A model generated the notes under the pieces. The model was not told the origin of the DNA. It saw only the letters and a list, made by a program, of their open reading frames with translations, and searched no databases. From Spirosoma aerolatum (GTDB taxonomy: Bacteria > Bacteroidota > Bacteroidia > Cytophagales > Spirosomataceae): DNA of 64,000 bases. The translations under genes were made by a program, and so were the position numbers. The DNA lies in the NCBI RefSeq assembly GCF_002056795.1, contig NZ_CP020104.1, positions 4,907,501 to 4,971,500 on the forward strand, written 5' to 3'. Each line of letters opens with the position of its first letter. Position 1 is the stretch's first letter. This document shows positions 53,147 to 62,391 of the stretch, piece by piece.

Positions 53147-53890
53147 TTAAGCAGATAACCAGTTTTTAAAGTAACGAAACCGTGCTTTCGGCAAAATCAC
53201 TTCCTGATGTTTGCCCCCTGCTTCTATTAATAAGCAGTGCTTACCTTTGTCCCAATACGTATAGTTCAGGATGCTTTTCCGGTGCAAAATAATATGCCGA
53301 TTTACCCGAAAAAACTGGGCAGGGTCTAGCTTGGCAGTCAATGTGTCGAGGCTTGTATCGATCTGGAACGCACCTAATGGATGATGGACAAAGTACTCCC
53401 GTTTATGGGTGCAGAAATAACTACATTCGTCGATGCGTAGAATCATGTACCCTTTCTCATCGCGTCCCCGAATCGTTTTTAAGTACGGACTTACAGCACC
53501 AGTATCCCTTCGCTGCTCATAATTCCTCTTCAATCGACTCTCTATTGCATTCAGCAAATCGCGGAGCAGAAAGGGCTTTGTCAGGTAATCATCGGCTCCC
53601 AGCCCCATCCCTTGTCGCAAATTTGCCATATCTGCTTTGGCAGTTAAAAAAATAAATGGAATATGAGCCGTATCCGGGCAGGTGCGGATACTCTCCAATA
53701 CCTGATAACCGCTTACGCTGCCCATCATTATATCGCACAGAATCAGGTTGGGAAGCCATTGACGGGCTTGCTTCAAACCCGTTATGCCATCTTCAGCGGT
53801 ACGTACGTCATATCCATTCAATGCCAATTGCTCAGCTACATTCTCCCGGATTTGTGCAACATCGTCAATTATGAGTATTTGCTTCAACAT
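53147..53890 (-). CDS. LytTR-type response regulator
   Basis: A 247-residue regulator. The receiver (1-120) has LIIDDVAQ, the Asp in LILCDIMMG, FLTAKA and DYLTKPF. The C-terminal LytTR DNA-binding domain (~135-245) shows ECSYFCTHKREYFVHH, then FFRVNRHIILHRKSI and a final KARFRYFKNWL. It probably is the transcriptional output of the adjacent kinases. It lies 34 bp upstream of the large kinase gene on the same strand. Confidence 0.92.
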   Translation of the reverse strand: MLKQILIIDDVAQIRENVAEQLALNGYDVRTAEDGITGLKQARQWLPNLILCDIMMGSVSGYQVLESIRTCPDTAHIPFIFLTAKADMANLRQGMGLGADDYLTKPFLLRDLLNAIESRLKRNYEQRRDTGAVSPYLKTIRGRDEKGYMILRIDECSYFCTHKREYFVHHPLGAFQIDTSLDTLTAKLDPAQFFRVNRHIILHRKSILNYTYWDKGKHCLLIEAGGKHQEVILPKARFRYFKNWLSA

Positions 53891-54354
53891 GTGTAGATAA
53901 GATACAACGCGAACTACGCATTCGCTAGCTATCAGCCACTGAATGCATTGACTAAACCCAATTATGTTTGTTGAGTTGCCAGCGCCCGGAGAATACTCTA
54001 TGTCAGGCAGCCTGAGAGGCTTACTTACTATGTCTGCAGAAAAGAAAAGACATTGATCGCTGATTGATGAGGTCCATTAATTAAGGGGATGGTCTCACGT
54101 TTACGAACAATCCATTAAGCAAATATATTTACATAATTTTCAATAAAAAAAATACAAGTAATCCTACTAATTGGTAAGTAAAATAAAAATACCACTAACA
54201 GAAAATACATATATTCATATTTACCATATTCTAGATTTGTTTCTCTATATGTAAAATACGTATTAACTGATAACTATTAGGTAGTCATACCCTGTCCTTA
54301 CGTACTCAATATATGTACATAAAAGCTTCCACTACTAACGCCTGGGAACCTACT
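53891..54354. other. AT-rich intergenic region
   Basis: 464 bp without a credible gene, very AT-rich from about 54110 to 54260. It lies upstream of the LytTR regulator gene and downstream of the protease gene. It may hold the promoter of the signalling operon, but I could not identify an exact TTG / TAnnTTTG pair on the minus strand. Confidence 0.5.
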
Positions 54355-55206
54355 CTAAGGGTACATGGATTTTACCGTATTGATATCTAGTGCCGACAAA
54401 CCCTGACGCTGACTTATAAACGTCGATCCATCTTTTCTTGTCATCGTCGGTAAACCATTTCTCGAAAAGTCATAGGAACCGTACATCATGATTGAGCTTA
54501 AATCCAGCTCCCCTGCGTAATCGAACCCATCCATTCCTCGTTGAACGTACGTCTGGAAATCGGACTCATAACCAGGCAGTATATTAGCTGTATTTATGGT
54601 AACGTACACATCCCGGTCTGCCCGGCTCTGTTCGTGCCACAACCCAATGGTGTGACCAATCTCATGAATCGTATTACCGGTGGTGCACATACTCGACAGG
54701 TTTATGTATTGGACACTGCCGATATATCCCACGTTGGACGAGCAACCTGGACCAGGTCGAAATAAGACATACCCTCGCTGGGTGGTACGGAGCACAAACC
54801 GAATTGGAGTATTAGCTTCCCAGTGAGCAATCGCGTCGGTTACCCGAGCCTGATTGGGGAGTGCTGGATCAATAGCGTAATAAACGATTTTGTTGGGCCA
54901 GCGAGAAGATACTTTCGAGCGGCCGGTTCCCTCTGTATGCAGATCGGCTGCCCCATTAATCGAGTCTGGCTTTATCAGGATATCGCTCTGAAAAACTGCC
55001 TGACCGTTGATGAGGGAATACGCAATTTCCTCCCCATTCAGCATACCTGTTTCTGGTAGCCCCTGTTGAAGAGGGAATGCTTCTTCAGGACGGGTAACGT
55101 TTACTTTTGGGCTAACTTCCTGCTCTTTTTCAGTTGTATTCTGCGAGCAACTCAGTAAGCTACAGACAAATGCATAAAGCAATATAGAGATTAATTTAGT
55201 TTTCAT
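54355..55206 (-). CDS. Astacin-like (M12A) lipoprotein metalloprotease
   Basis: A 283-residue protein with a lipoprotein signal (FVCSLLSCSQN). The catalytic zinc motif HEIGHTIGLWHEQSRADRD is that of astacins (HExxHxxGxxHE), and the Met-turn is seen in SSIMMYGSYDFS with its Tyr ligand. Early motifs NKIVYYAIDP and GCSSNVGYIG match the family. Relatives include flavastacin of Elizabethkingia, secreted endopeptidases. The ATG overlaps the end of the response regulator gene by 11 bp, so it is translated together with it. Confidence 0.9.
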   Translation of the reverse strand: MKTKLISILLYAFVCSLLSCSQNTTEKEQEVSPKVNVTRPEEAFPLQQGLPETGMLNGEEIAYSLINGQAVFQSDILIKPDSINGAADLHTEGTGRSKVSSRWPNKIVYYAIDPALPNQARVTDAIAHWEANTPIRFVLRTTQRGYVLFRPGPGCSSNVGYIGSVQYINLSSMCTTGNTIHEIGHTIGLWHEQSRADRDVYVTINTANILPGYESDFQTYVQRGMDGFDYAGELDLSSIMMYGSYDFSRNGLPTMTRKDGSTFISQRQGLSALDINTVKSMYP

Positions 55207-55615
55207 GGGTGGTTAGTGGCAAGATCATTAACGATGTCAATACGTCTTCATCATTCTGGTAAAAACTAGATTTATCAAGGAATACGGAGCAGCCTAATTC
55301 CAGGCAACGCTTTCGGGCGAGCCTGTCAGTCGAAGCACTGTAAACGATAACAGGTATTCCTTTCCAGTCAGGATCGCCTTTTAGCAGACGTAATACATCA
55401 TATCCAGACAGGATAGGCATAGACAGATCCAGTAAAATCAGATCGGGAAACCGGGAATCCAAACGATGGGTAAGCTGTGTAATCAGATCTGCGCCATCGC
55501 TAAAACAGCGGATAGCATACGACTCAGTTTGTTCGTCAGAAATGGATTGCGCCAGAAAATGCTCATCCTGGTCATTATCAACCAGATAAATCAGTGGTTT
55601 GTGGAATGCATTCAT
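55196..55615 (-). CDS. Single-domain response regulator
   Basis: About 139 residues: only a receiver domain. LIYLVDNDQDE gives the acidic pair, LILLDLSMPILSGYD the phospho-Asp, IPVIVYSAST the Thr/Ser, and FLDKSS the Lys. The start MNAFHKPLIY is preferred over a longer frame. Such lone receivers usually act by protein contact. Its stop overlaps the start of the protease gene (ATGAAAACTAA), so the two form a tight operon, an unusual pairing. Confidence 0.87.
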   Translation of the reverse strand: MNAFHKPLIYLVDNDQDEHFLAQSISDEQTESYAIRCFSDGADLITQLTHRLDSRFPDLILLDLSMPILSGYDVLRLLKGDPDWKGIPVIVYSASTDRLARKRCLELGCSVFLDKSSFYQNDEDVLTSLMILPLTTHEN

Positions 55616-55974
55616 ATGGTAGGTCACGAAAGTAGTTACGGTGAACATGTAGTCTGCGCTAATGGGCAATACACACAGTTATGCCCTATCGAATGGTTGA
55701 CTAACGAATCATCCGATAAGGCTAACCTAGTATACACCCTCATAAAAGTCTACTGACCATCATCCGTTCATGCGTGAAATGACCCTTTTGCCGGATGAAA
55801 TGACCTAAAACAATTTACCAATCACTTACATATCAATACAGATAGTTACTACTTATCTATATTTCACAACAAAAAATCACCTACTTGATCCATAGCTTAC
55901 CCCCTCGATCAAAACAGAGCAGGCGGTACTGATAGGTCGGTACCGCCTGCTCTGTTTTGATCAACCCATATAGC
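55616..55974. other. Intergenic region with a terminator
   Basis: 359 bp between the receiver gene and the methyltransferase gene. Apart from the strong hairpin at 55907-55962 no gene or site is recognised. Confidence 0.5.
55907..55962 (-). terminator. Terminator of the methyltransferase gene
   Basis: Perfect 23-bp arms (GATCAAAACAGAGCAGGCGG... at 55907-55929 and complement at 55940-55962) with a 10-base loop, 12 bp after the stop. The U-rich side of the stem is on the minus-strand transcript. Confidence 0.75.
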
Positions 55975-56727
55975 CTACATTTTCTCGGCAACAAGATATA
56001 CTTGTGGATCACCCATTTGGTAGACGATCCCGTCGGTTGAGTTATAGACCGCTATTGTTTGTAAGCCGAAGTTTGCCAGCAGCCGTTTCATCTCAGCAAG
56101 CGTATACACATAGTGTTTGAAGTAGTGGGTTTCCACCTTTCCTGCTCTAGTATAGGTAAGTTCTGTAGTCAGGCAACTCTCGTCGATGTTATATCCATTG
56201 TGAATATCCATTAGCAGGTCGCCCAGAACGTACTGCTTCGTACGCGGAAAATTAGGCAAAATGCTTTCGGCGAGCAGGCCCGAATTAATTACTAATCGCG
56301 ATCCCGGCTTTAGAGCCTCAGCCACTTTACTGACAAACACCTGCATGCCCTCGTGCGCTACGTACCCAAAGCTATTTCCTAAACAGTATGCCCCATCAAA
56401 ACCCAAAGGCAACTCTATTGTCAGAATATCACCCAGAATCAGGTTCATCGACAGTTGTTCAGCTGCCAGTTGATTGCGAAGAGCTTGCATAAACTCAGCG
56501 GAAATATCCACACCTGTCAGGTTAAATCCTCGTTTGACTAGTTCGACTGCATGCCGGCCAAATCCGCAGGGAATATCCAGTACGTTAGCACCGGGGGCGA
56601 TTTCCAGTTCTTTGACAAGGAAATCAACTTCACGCTGTGTCCATTCTGGCGTCATGGCTCTTTCCCACATTTCGCAGTTCAGGCCTGCAAAAAAATCTTC
56701 GTACCAATTATTTTTAATTGTTGTCAT
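55975..56727 (-). CDS. Class I SAM-dependent methyltransferase
   Basis: A 250-residue methyltransferase. Motif I is NVLDIPCGFGRHAVEL, the acidic loop NLTGVDISAEFM follows, and motif post-I is ILGDILTIELPLGFDGAYCLG. The N-terminal NWYEDFFAGLNCEMWERAM is typical of a Bacteroidota/Firmicutes group with unknown small-molecule substrate. It is monocistronic. Confidence 0.88.
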   Translation of the reverse strand: MTTIKNNWYEDFFAGLNCEMWERAMTPEWTQREVDFLVKELEIAPGANVLDIPCGFGRHAVELVKRGFNLTGVDISAEFMQALRNQLAAEQLSMNLILGDILTIELPLGFDGAYCLGNSFGYVAHEGMQVFVSKVAEALKPGSRLVINSGLLAESILPNFPRTKQYVLGDLLMDIHNGYNIDESCLTTELTYTRAGKVETHYFKHYVYTLAEMKRLLANFGLQTIAVYNSTDGIVYQMGDPQVYLVAEKM

Positions 56728-57178
56728 TGTCTTTATTAACAGGGCCTTAGCCCATTAGTAGTTAGTTTAATTGAAATCAACGGACTAGACCTGAGCAAGC
56801 CGCGTGGGCTGGTCATTGGTCTAGTCTTATCTGCAAGCATACAGAAGCCAGCCATAGCAAAGCTGTCCAGGAAATACCCAGCTAAATCTGGCTATACGTA
56901 TCAAGGCAAATCGGAGCCAATCGAACGGTTGACGGTTAACTGGTCAATCCGAATCGGCTCAACTGAAGGAAGATAAACGATGAACCCGCGTAGGGTTCTC
57001 AGGCCATGGTAGGCACCGGCAGTGTATTTATGTACAGAGCAAAGCTAATGAATTCGTTTGTCAGAAACCCTATGCTCAATGACTCAATAGCTACTGATCC
57101 ACCTTAACGAGGAATACAAATAAAAACACCCCGAATGGCTCATAACCGTTCGGGGTGTTTACTCTGGTTTTAGTAGCG
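56728..57178. other. Intergenic region
   Basis: 451 bp. Near its left end it must contain the methyltransferase promoter; near its right end a terminator. Between them I see no gene, RNA or repeat that I can support. Confidence 0.5.
57124..57160 (-). terminator. Terminator of the SMP-30-like gene
   Basis: AAACACCCCGAA and TTCGGGGTGTTT arms with a short interior, 18 bp after the stop at 57179. On the minus-strand transcript the stem is followed by a U-rich run (TTTATTTG). Confidence 0.75.
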
Positions 57179-58024
57179 CTATTTAAGCGAATACGCTTTT
57201 ACTGTATTGTGAAAAAAAGTTGGCACATAAAGCATCTGGTTACTGGAGCTATAACCAATGTCGGCCGAATTGATTTTCTCTTTCGACGTATCGAGTTTTA
57301 ACTCCGTTTTGCCATCGGGCTGTACGTACCAAATCTTCCCCGCCCATTCCGTGACGACGTATTTTTTGTTACCCAGGGCAACGATCCCATCGATTCCGCC
57401 CATACCCTTAGCCAGCGTTGTCAGTTGTTTGGTAGCCGGATTCATTGACAATAACGAGCCGTCGCCATTACCAATCAGCAGTTGATTGTTTTCAAACAGA
57501 AGGCCGTTCGGCCCCTTAAGCGGAGCGCCTGCCAACACCAGACTTGGTTTGCCACCCGTAATGGCCCAAACCTTGCTGTCATCTGAATCCGATACATACA
57601 CAATGCCTTTCTGGGTATCGATGGCAATATCATTCAGGAACTTAGCCCCTGCTACCGGATACCGATTGAGTATTTTACCTGTTGCCAGCGACACTTCAGC
57701 CACCTGATTCATCTCGGTAACGTACAGTTTGTCGCCCAGAATACCCATCCCTTTGGTGGAGTTGAGACCTTCGGTGAATTTTAACTTAATCACCTTGCCA
57801 TCCATGCCCACTTTGGCGAGGTAGCTACCTTTGTTTTGCAGGGTTGGGTTTCCATTGATGCAGGCTACGTACAGCACTTTTTTGGCAGGATCTACCAGCA
57901 CGCATTCAGGGGTTCGGAGCGTAGTATCGGTTTCCCAAACAGGTTTTAAATGAATGGTTTGTGCCTGAGTGATCGTAGAGCAGGCAATCAGACTCATACA
58001 GGCGATAACGAGTGTTTTTCTCAT
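57179..58024 (-). CDS. SMP-30/gluconolactonase-like beta-propeller protein, exported
   Basis: About 281 residues with a Sec signal (start MRKTLVIACMSLIACS, cleavage near TQAQT). The mature part is a six-bladed propeller: TPECVLVDPAKKVLYVACI, FLNDIAIDTQKGIVYVSDSD, GPNGLLFENNQLLIGNGDG and NSADIGYSSSNQMLYVPTF. The repeated Asn/Asp at blade entries fits the calcium-binding SMP-30 type fold. Lactonase activity is possible but not certain. It is monocistronic. Confidence 0.82.
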   Translation of the reverse strand: MRKTLVIACMSLIACSTITQAQTIHLKPVWETDTTLRTPECVLVDPAKKVLYVACINGNPTLQNKGSYLAKVGMDGKVIKLKFTEGLNSTKGMGILGDKLYVTEMNQVAEVSLATGKILNRYPVAGAKFLNDIAIDTQKGIVYVSDSDDSKVWAITGGKPSLVLAGAPLKGPNGLLFENNQLLIGNGDGSLLSMNPATKQLTTLAKGMGGIDGIVALGNKKYVVTEWAGKIWYVQPDGKTELKLDTSKEKINSADIGYSSSNQMLYVPTFFHNTVKAYSLK

Positions 58025-58265
58025 CGATTGGTTGGTTTTGAGGAACAAATGAAAGCTATCTCATAATCGTTGATATAGCGCGGCCAATCTATCGAATTTT
58101 CGCCAATAAACACATCTGGCCTAGCCAGTGAAAGCCTCTTACACCCTATATCCGAGTGAATGGTAATAGCTGGTTCACAAAAAGTCTTTCTGGCAGATGC
58201 AACCCCGCCCAAACGATTAACATCTACGCTATAAAACAGCTTAAACCCGTTAACTCGTTTTACGA

Positions 58266-58637
58266 ATGACCCGTTCTCTCTTATCCATTTGCCTGCTTGT
58301 GTCTATCAGTTCATGTTCATTTACCAGACAGTGGCAGGGCACCTCAAACGCCCAACAAACCAAAGCCACTTTCAAGGAACTAACTGGCCGACAGACATTC
58401 ACGCTTCATGTGCCCGAAAACGATATTTATCTGGCCTATCAGTTTATTGAAAGCGATGGAGAAATGTCGGCTTCCGTAAAATCACCTTCGGCTACCGTTT
58501 TCCATAAGAGAATCGGCGCATCCGAAGCCAATACATTGCACCTGGTCAATCAGAAAGGAGCTGAATACAGCGTGACAATTAAAGGGAAACGGGCCTCCGG
58601 CGCGTTCGATGTTCGGTTCGTAGCCACGTCGAATTAA
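58266..58637 (+). CDS. Small lipoprotein of unknown function
   Basis: A 123-residue protein with a lipoprotein signal (ICLLVSISSCSF). The mature part is beta-rich (QTFTLHVPENDIYLAYQF, ANTLHLVNQKGAEYSVTI) and ends in GAFDVRFVATSN. No family is recognised; it looks like a small envelope-attached beta-sandwich. Confidence 0.75.
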   Translation: MTRSLLSICLLVSISSCSFTRQWQGTSNAQQTKATFKELTGRQTFTLHVPENDIYLAYQFIESDGEMSASVKSPSATVFHKRIGASEANTLHLVNQKGAEYSVTIKGKRASGAFDVRFVATSN

Positions 58638-58660
58638 TAGGTCGTATACCCTCCTCCAAC

Positions 58661-58683
58661 CCCTCTCCTGTTTTAGGAGAGGG
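58661..58683. terminator. Hairpin between convergent genes
   Basis: CCCTCTCCT and AGGAGAGGG arms with loop GTTTT, between the lipoprotein gene and the converging RidA gene. The word is also known as a dispersed element in related genomes. Confidence 0.5.
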
Positions 58684-58702
58684 ATGCAAAGCAGGCTAGA
58701 AA

Positions 58703-59164
58703 TTAGATATAGGCGATGCAGTCCATTTCGACCAGTGAATCGCCGGGAACACCACCATACACGGCTACCGTTGTACGAACAGGAGGTTTGCTACCAAAAC
58801 GGCCTTTGTACACTTCGTTCATGGCTTTATAGTCGTTCAGATCATGTAGGAACACATTGACTTTCAATACCTTTTCCATCGATGACCCGGCCTTGATCAA
58901 CTCTTTTTCCAGTTCTTTCAGTACTTCGTCGGTGTGTACTTTAATATCACCCTCTTTGTGATAGCCCTTTCCGGCCACAAATACAAGATTACCCAGCTTG
59001 GTAGACCCCGAAAAGAGAGGCACATCCTGGTGATGCTCTACATTAAACACTTCTTTTTCAGGTGCAGCTTCAGCGGCCACGGCTTTCGTAGTAGCGCCCA
59101 GCCCAATCGCTCCGGCGGCTGATGCGAAAAGGCGTTTTAAGATGGAACGGCGTTCGGTTTTCAT
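58703..59164 (-). CDS. RidA-family protein with Tat signal (copy 2)
   Basis: A 153-residue protein. The N-terminus MKTERRSILKRLFASAAGA is a twin-arginine signal. The RidA domain follows: VFVAGKGYHKEGDIKVHTDEV, then LKVNVFLHDLNDYKAMNEVY, the catalytic Arg in PVRTTVAVYGG and the Glu in LVEMDCIAYI. RidA proteins hydrolyse reactive enamine/imine intermediates made by PLP enzymes. Export of RidA is unusual. It is the last gene of the operon at 58703-63954, separated from the amidohydrolase by a dispersed hairpin. Confidence 0.88.
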   Translation of the reverse strand: MKTERRSILKRLFASAAGAIGLGATTKAVAAEAAPEKEVFNVEHHQDVPLFSGSTKLGNLVFVAGKGYHKEGDIKVHTDEVLKELEKELIKAGSSMEKVLKVNVFLHDLNDYKAMNEVYKGRFGSKPPVRTTVAVYGGVPGDSLVEMDCIAYI

Positions 59165-59226
59165 ACGATTTAAAAATGTTTTTTATGTTTATCAGATGGT
59201 TGCAGGATGGGGTTTCTGTTTCATTT

Positions 59227-59349
59227 AAACCGCGAGGACGCAAAGGCGCAAAGAGCCAATTATCGACTTAAGCAATCACACAAAATTTCGTTCAATTTAA
59301 ATTTACGCAATTGCTTATAGAACCTTGCGTCTTCGCGTCCTAGCGGTTT
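59227..59349. repeat. Dispersed inverted repeat (REP-like)
   Basis: Two 27-bp arms, AAACCGCGAGGACGCAAAGG... at 59227-59253 and its near complement at 59323-59349, with four mismatches, separated by ~69 bp. Such 'rolled' cgc/gcg-rich words are scattered in Bacteroidota intergenic regions. It may reduce expression of the distal RidA gene. Confidence 0.55.
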
Positions 59350-59353
59350 GTCA

Positions 59354-60601
59354 TCAGTTTAAGCCCATCGGGCTGACGATCCCATTCAGGTCATAGACGA
59401 TCTTTCCGCCTTTGATGGTCATTTCGCATTCAAACTTTTGTTTAGCCATTAGTTTATAGCCTGTTTTATCATACAGGCCAAAATTACCCTGTCGCATACT
59501 CAGAATAGCCACATCGGCAATGGCTCCGACCGAGAGATGCCCCAGGTTTTCGCGTTTGATGACCTGCGCCGGAGTCCAGGTGCTGGCCCGGATCACACCA
59601 GGAATATCCTCTCCCATCGCTACGAATTTCGACATGATACTAAGCATGTCTTTCATGGAGCCATTCATACTGCCTGTATGCAAGTCGGTACTGATGGTGG
59701 TTGGATAAAACTTGCTTTTGATAGCCGGAATCGCCTGCGAGAAATTAAAACTAGCTCCACCATAGCCCACATCAAACACAATACCTCGTTTGCGGGCCTC
59801 CCAAACAAACGGTTTTACGGTTTTGGTGTCTTCATCCACAATTGTTTCCCGGACATTGTTGGGCAATAACGTATAGGTGTGCGTAAAAATATCGCCCGGA
59901 CGCAGGTGCTTCAGAAACAGGTCTTCGAGAGGCAATGGGGGTTGACTGCCACCGAAATCGACCATGACCGGCATGCCTGCCAGCGTGCCAGCCTCCACCG
60001 CATGATCGACAGGCGCCCAGCTTGCACCCTGAAAATGAGCCACTTTAAAACCAACCACATCGTTCTTATTCTCCATGGCCACCCGAGCCGCCTGTTTCGG
60101 GTCCATGTCGGTAGTGTCCTGCTCGAATTTGCCCCCCCGCATGCCCTCGCCTACAATATTGAGGAACGACAATACCCGCGTTTTGGCCGTTAGGATGATG
60201 TTCTGCTTGAAGGTTTCAAAGGATTTCCAGCCTGCCCCCCCAGCATCAACAATGGTCGTAACACCCGTACGAAAGGTGAAGCCATCGGGCGCTACGGCCG
60301 TAGCGCCATTGCTCAGGTAATGGTTGGGTTCGGTTCCGTAAAATACATGCCCATGCAAATCAATCAGGCCGGGAGTTACGTACATACCTTTCGCATTAAC
60401 CACCTGTCTGGCCTGACTGGCGTCAATAGACTTGGCTACCTGCACGATTTTACCGTCTCTAATCGCTACATCCATCAGGGCATCAATGCTATTCTTCGGA
60501 TCGATCAGGCGCCCACCTTTAATAAGAATACTATACAACTGAGCATCAGCCGTATAGCCTGACATATAGATAAGGGTAAGGAATAGTATAAGCTTTTGCA
60601 T
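59354..60601 (-). CDS. Exported amidohydrolase/deacetylase family enzyme
   Basis: A 415-residue metallo-hydrolase with a signal segment (LILFLTLIYMSGYTADAQ). The metal site is seen in TPGLIDLHGHVFYG, with later motifs FKVAHFQG, FTHTYTLLPNN and STDLHTGSMNGS. It belongs to the dihydroorotase-like amidohydrolase superfamily, in the branch found beside SelA-like PLP enzymes. It should remove an acyl group or open a cyclic amide in the periplasm. It starts 37 bp after the PLP enzyme gene. Confidence 0.87.
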   Translation of the reverse strand: MQKLILFLTLIYMSGYTADAQLYSILIKGGRLIDPKNSIDALMDVAIRDGKIVQVAKSIDASQARQVVNAKGMYVTPGLIDLHGHVFYGTEPNHYLSNGATAVAPDGFTFRTGVTTIVDAGGAGWKSFETFKQNIILTAKTRVLSFLNIVGEGMRGGKFEQDTTDMDPKQAARVAMENKNDVVGFKVAHFQGASWAPVDHAVEAGTLAGMPVMVDFGGSQPPLPLEDLFLKHLRPGDIFTHTYTLLPNNVRETIVDEDTKTVKPFVWEARKRGIVFDVGYGGASFNFSQAIPAIKSKFYPTTISTDLHTGSMNGSMKDMLSIMSKFVAMGEDIPGVIRASTWTPAQVIKRENLGHLSVGAIADVAILSMRQGNFGLYDKTGYKLMAKQKFECEMTIKGGKIVYDLNGIVSPMGLN

Positions 60602-60638
60602 ACGCTACGTAAGGTTTACTGTAAACCAGATTTGGACT

Positions 60639-61859
60639 TTATACCGAACCCTTTGCCAGTTCTTCTTTTAAGCGGGTAGCTACGATTTTTTCTTCGCCGG
60701 GCTTCAGCATCCAGGTTGTCATACCAATGGTTTTTCCATCGCTGACGATCTCAATGGAAGGAGTTCCGTTTCGCAAACCTTCCTGCAAGGCTTTGGCGGT
60801 CAGATTCACGTTGGCGGTATCCCAGCTTATACGCAGGGTTGGGGTATGGTTTCCCAGCTCAGGTGCGAACGTTTCGACGCTTACTCCCTTCACACTTTTG
60901 GCTGCTTCGGTAATGTGGGTGGCACGTTCTTCCAGCATTTTCCAGTCTTTGGCCTGATCGCGGGCAATGAACTTTTCAAGGGCTACATACATGCCCAGAA
61001 TTTCTTCCTTGTTTACTTTCATACCCCGCCCGATGGTCGATCCGCGTGGCGGCATGCTAAGCCGGGCTGCATCGACATACTTTTTTTTGCCCATCAGTAA
61101 ACCTGCACTTTGTGGGCCGCGCATGGCTTTTCCACCTGATACACAGACCAGGTCGAAGCCCATATCGTTGAATTTCCACAGGTTTTCGACGGGGGGCACA
61201 TCGGCGGCAATGTCGATCATAGTTGGAATAGTATGCTTTTTACCCAGATCAACCCACTGCTGGTGCATGATCTTACCTTTGTCGGACTGAATATTCAAAA
61301 ACCAGAGCATGGCGGTTTTCGGATTGATTGCCTTTTCAAGCTCGTCAACCGTTTCCACGAATACAATTTTACACCCTGTGTTGGTCAGGGCATGGGAGTA
61401 CCCGACGTTGTGGCCCTTCTGCACAATTACTTCCGATTTGATGTCGGTACCGTCGAGGTGCGGAAGTTGCTCCACTTTTTTCTGGTCCATACCCGTCAAC
61501 ACACCAGCGAGGCCCAGGGTCATTGCCGAAAAACAACCGGCCGTTACCACAGCCGACTCAGCATGGGTCAGGGCGGCAATTTTTTCGCCCACTTTGGTCT
61601 GCACGTCATCCAGCATCATAAACTCTTTCGACGATGCCAGGATGGTGCTGACAACGTCGTCATCCATGAGCGACCCCGTCATGGCTGTATACGTGCCAGC
61701 CGCATTGATAAAGGTTCGGATACCTAATTCTTTCACCAGATTGCGGGGAGCCAGGGCCGGAGCCACCAGGGTCGAGGCAACGGATGCACCCTCTCCGAAA
61801 AAACCGCCAACCAGCGGCATAGCCGATAAGTGTTTGATTAATGTTCGTCTGCTGAGCAT
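60639..61859 (-). CDS. SelA-like PLP-dependent enzyme with Tat signal
   Basis: A 406-residue fold-type I PLP enzyme. The N-terminus MLSRRTLIKHLSAMPLVGG is a twin-arginine signal. The core has GIRTFINAAGTYTAMTGSL, the cofactor-binding ESAVVTAGCFSAMTLGLA, the Asp in MIDIAADVPP and the Schiff-base Lys in VSGGKAMRGPQSAG. It resembles SelA and D-glucosaminate-6-phosphate ammonia-lyase (DgaE) more than aminotransferases, so an ammonia-lyase or dehydratase reaction is likely. An enamine product would explain the two neighbouring RidA proteins. Confidence 0.87.
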   Translation of the reverse strand: MLSRRTLIKHLSAMPLVGGFFGEGASVASTLVAPALAPRNLVKELGIRTFINAAGTYTAMTGSLMDDDVVSTILASSKEFMMLDDVQTKVGEKIAALTHAESAVVTAGCFSAMTLGLAGVLTGMDQKKVEQLPHLDGTDIKSEVIVQKGHNVGYSHALTNTGCKIVFVETVDELEKAINPKTAMLWFLNIQSDKGKIMHQQWVDLGKKHTIPTMIDIAADVPPVENLWKFNDMGFDLVCVSGGKAMRGPQSAGLLMGKKKYVDAARLSMPPRGSTIGRGMKVNKEEILGMYVALEKFIARDQAKDWKMLEERATHITEAAKSVKGVSVETFAPELGNHTPTLRISWDTANVNLTAKALQEGLRNGTPSIEIVSDGKTIGMTTWMLKPGEEKIVATRLKEELAKGSV

Positions 61860-61944
61860 GATTGGTTTATGTCTGTATTGTTAAAGGAATAATGACCTGA
61901 TTAATGTAGCTCATAGGAGGTGGAGTATTGACGCTTCAATAGAC

Positions 61945-62379
61945 TTACGCAATGCAGTCCATTTCCACCAGTGAGTTACCCGGTACACCTGCACGTGGGG
62001 CTACAGTTGTCCGAACGGGCGGTTTGGGACCAAAACGACCTTTGAACACCTCGTTCATCGGCTTGTAATCCATCAGATCATGGAGATAGACATTCACCTT
62101 CAATACCTTCTCCATCGATGAACCCGCTTTGGTCAGCTCTTTCGCCATTTCGTTGAGCACATGATCGGTATGCGCTTTGATATCACCCTCAAAATGAGCG
62201 CCTATTCCGAAGATAAAAACCAGATTATCCAGCTTCTTCGCACTCGAATATAAGGGAAGGTCCTGATGGACACCTCCATCCGTCACCTGATGGTCGGCAG
62301 ACTTCATGGATGTCAGTCCCGTCAGGCTGGCGACTGACGAAAAAAGTCGTTTAAAAAGCGAACGCCGTTGTACTATCAT
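61945..62379 (-). CDS. RidA-family protein with Tat-like signal (copy 1)
   Basis: A 144-residue RidA. The N-terminus MIVQRRSLFKRLFSSVASL is twin-arginine-like. The domain has the catalytic Arg in PVRTTVAPRAG and Glu in NSLVEMDCIA, and GAHFEGDIKAHTDHVLNEM. It is closely related to copy 2 at 58703 and both are in the same operon. It starts 12 bp after the SusD-like gene. Confidence 0.87.
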   Translation of the reverse strand: MIVQRRSLFKRLFSSVASLTGLTSMKSADHQVTDGGVHQDLPLYSSAKKLDNLVFIFGIGAHFEGDIKAHTDHVLNEMAKELTKAGSSMEKVLKVNVYLHDLMDYKPMNEVFKGRFGPKPPVRTTVAPRAGVPGNSLVEMDCIA

Positions 62380-62391
62380 ATACCAGGTTCC

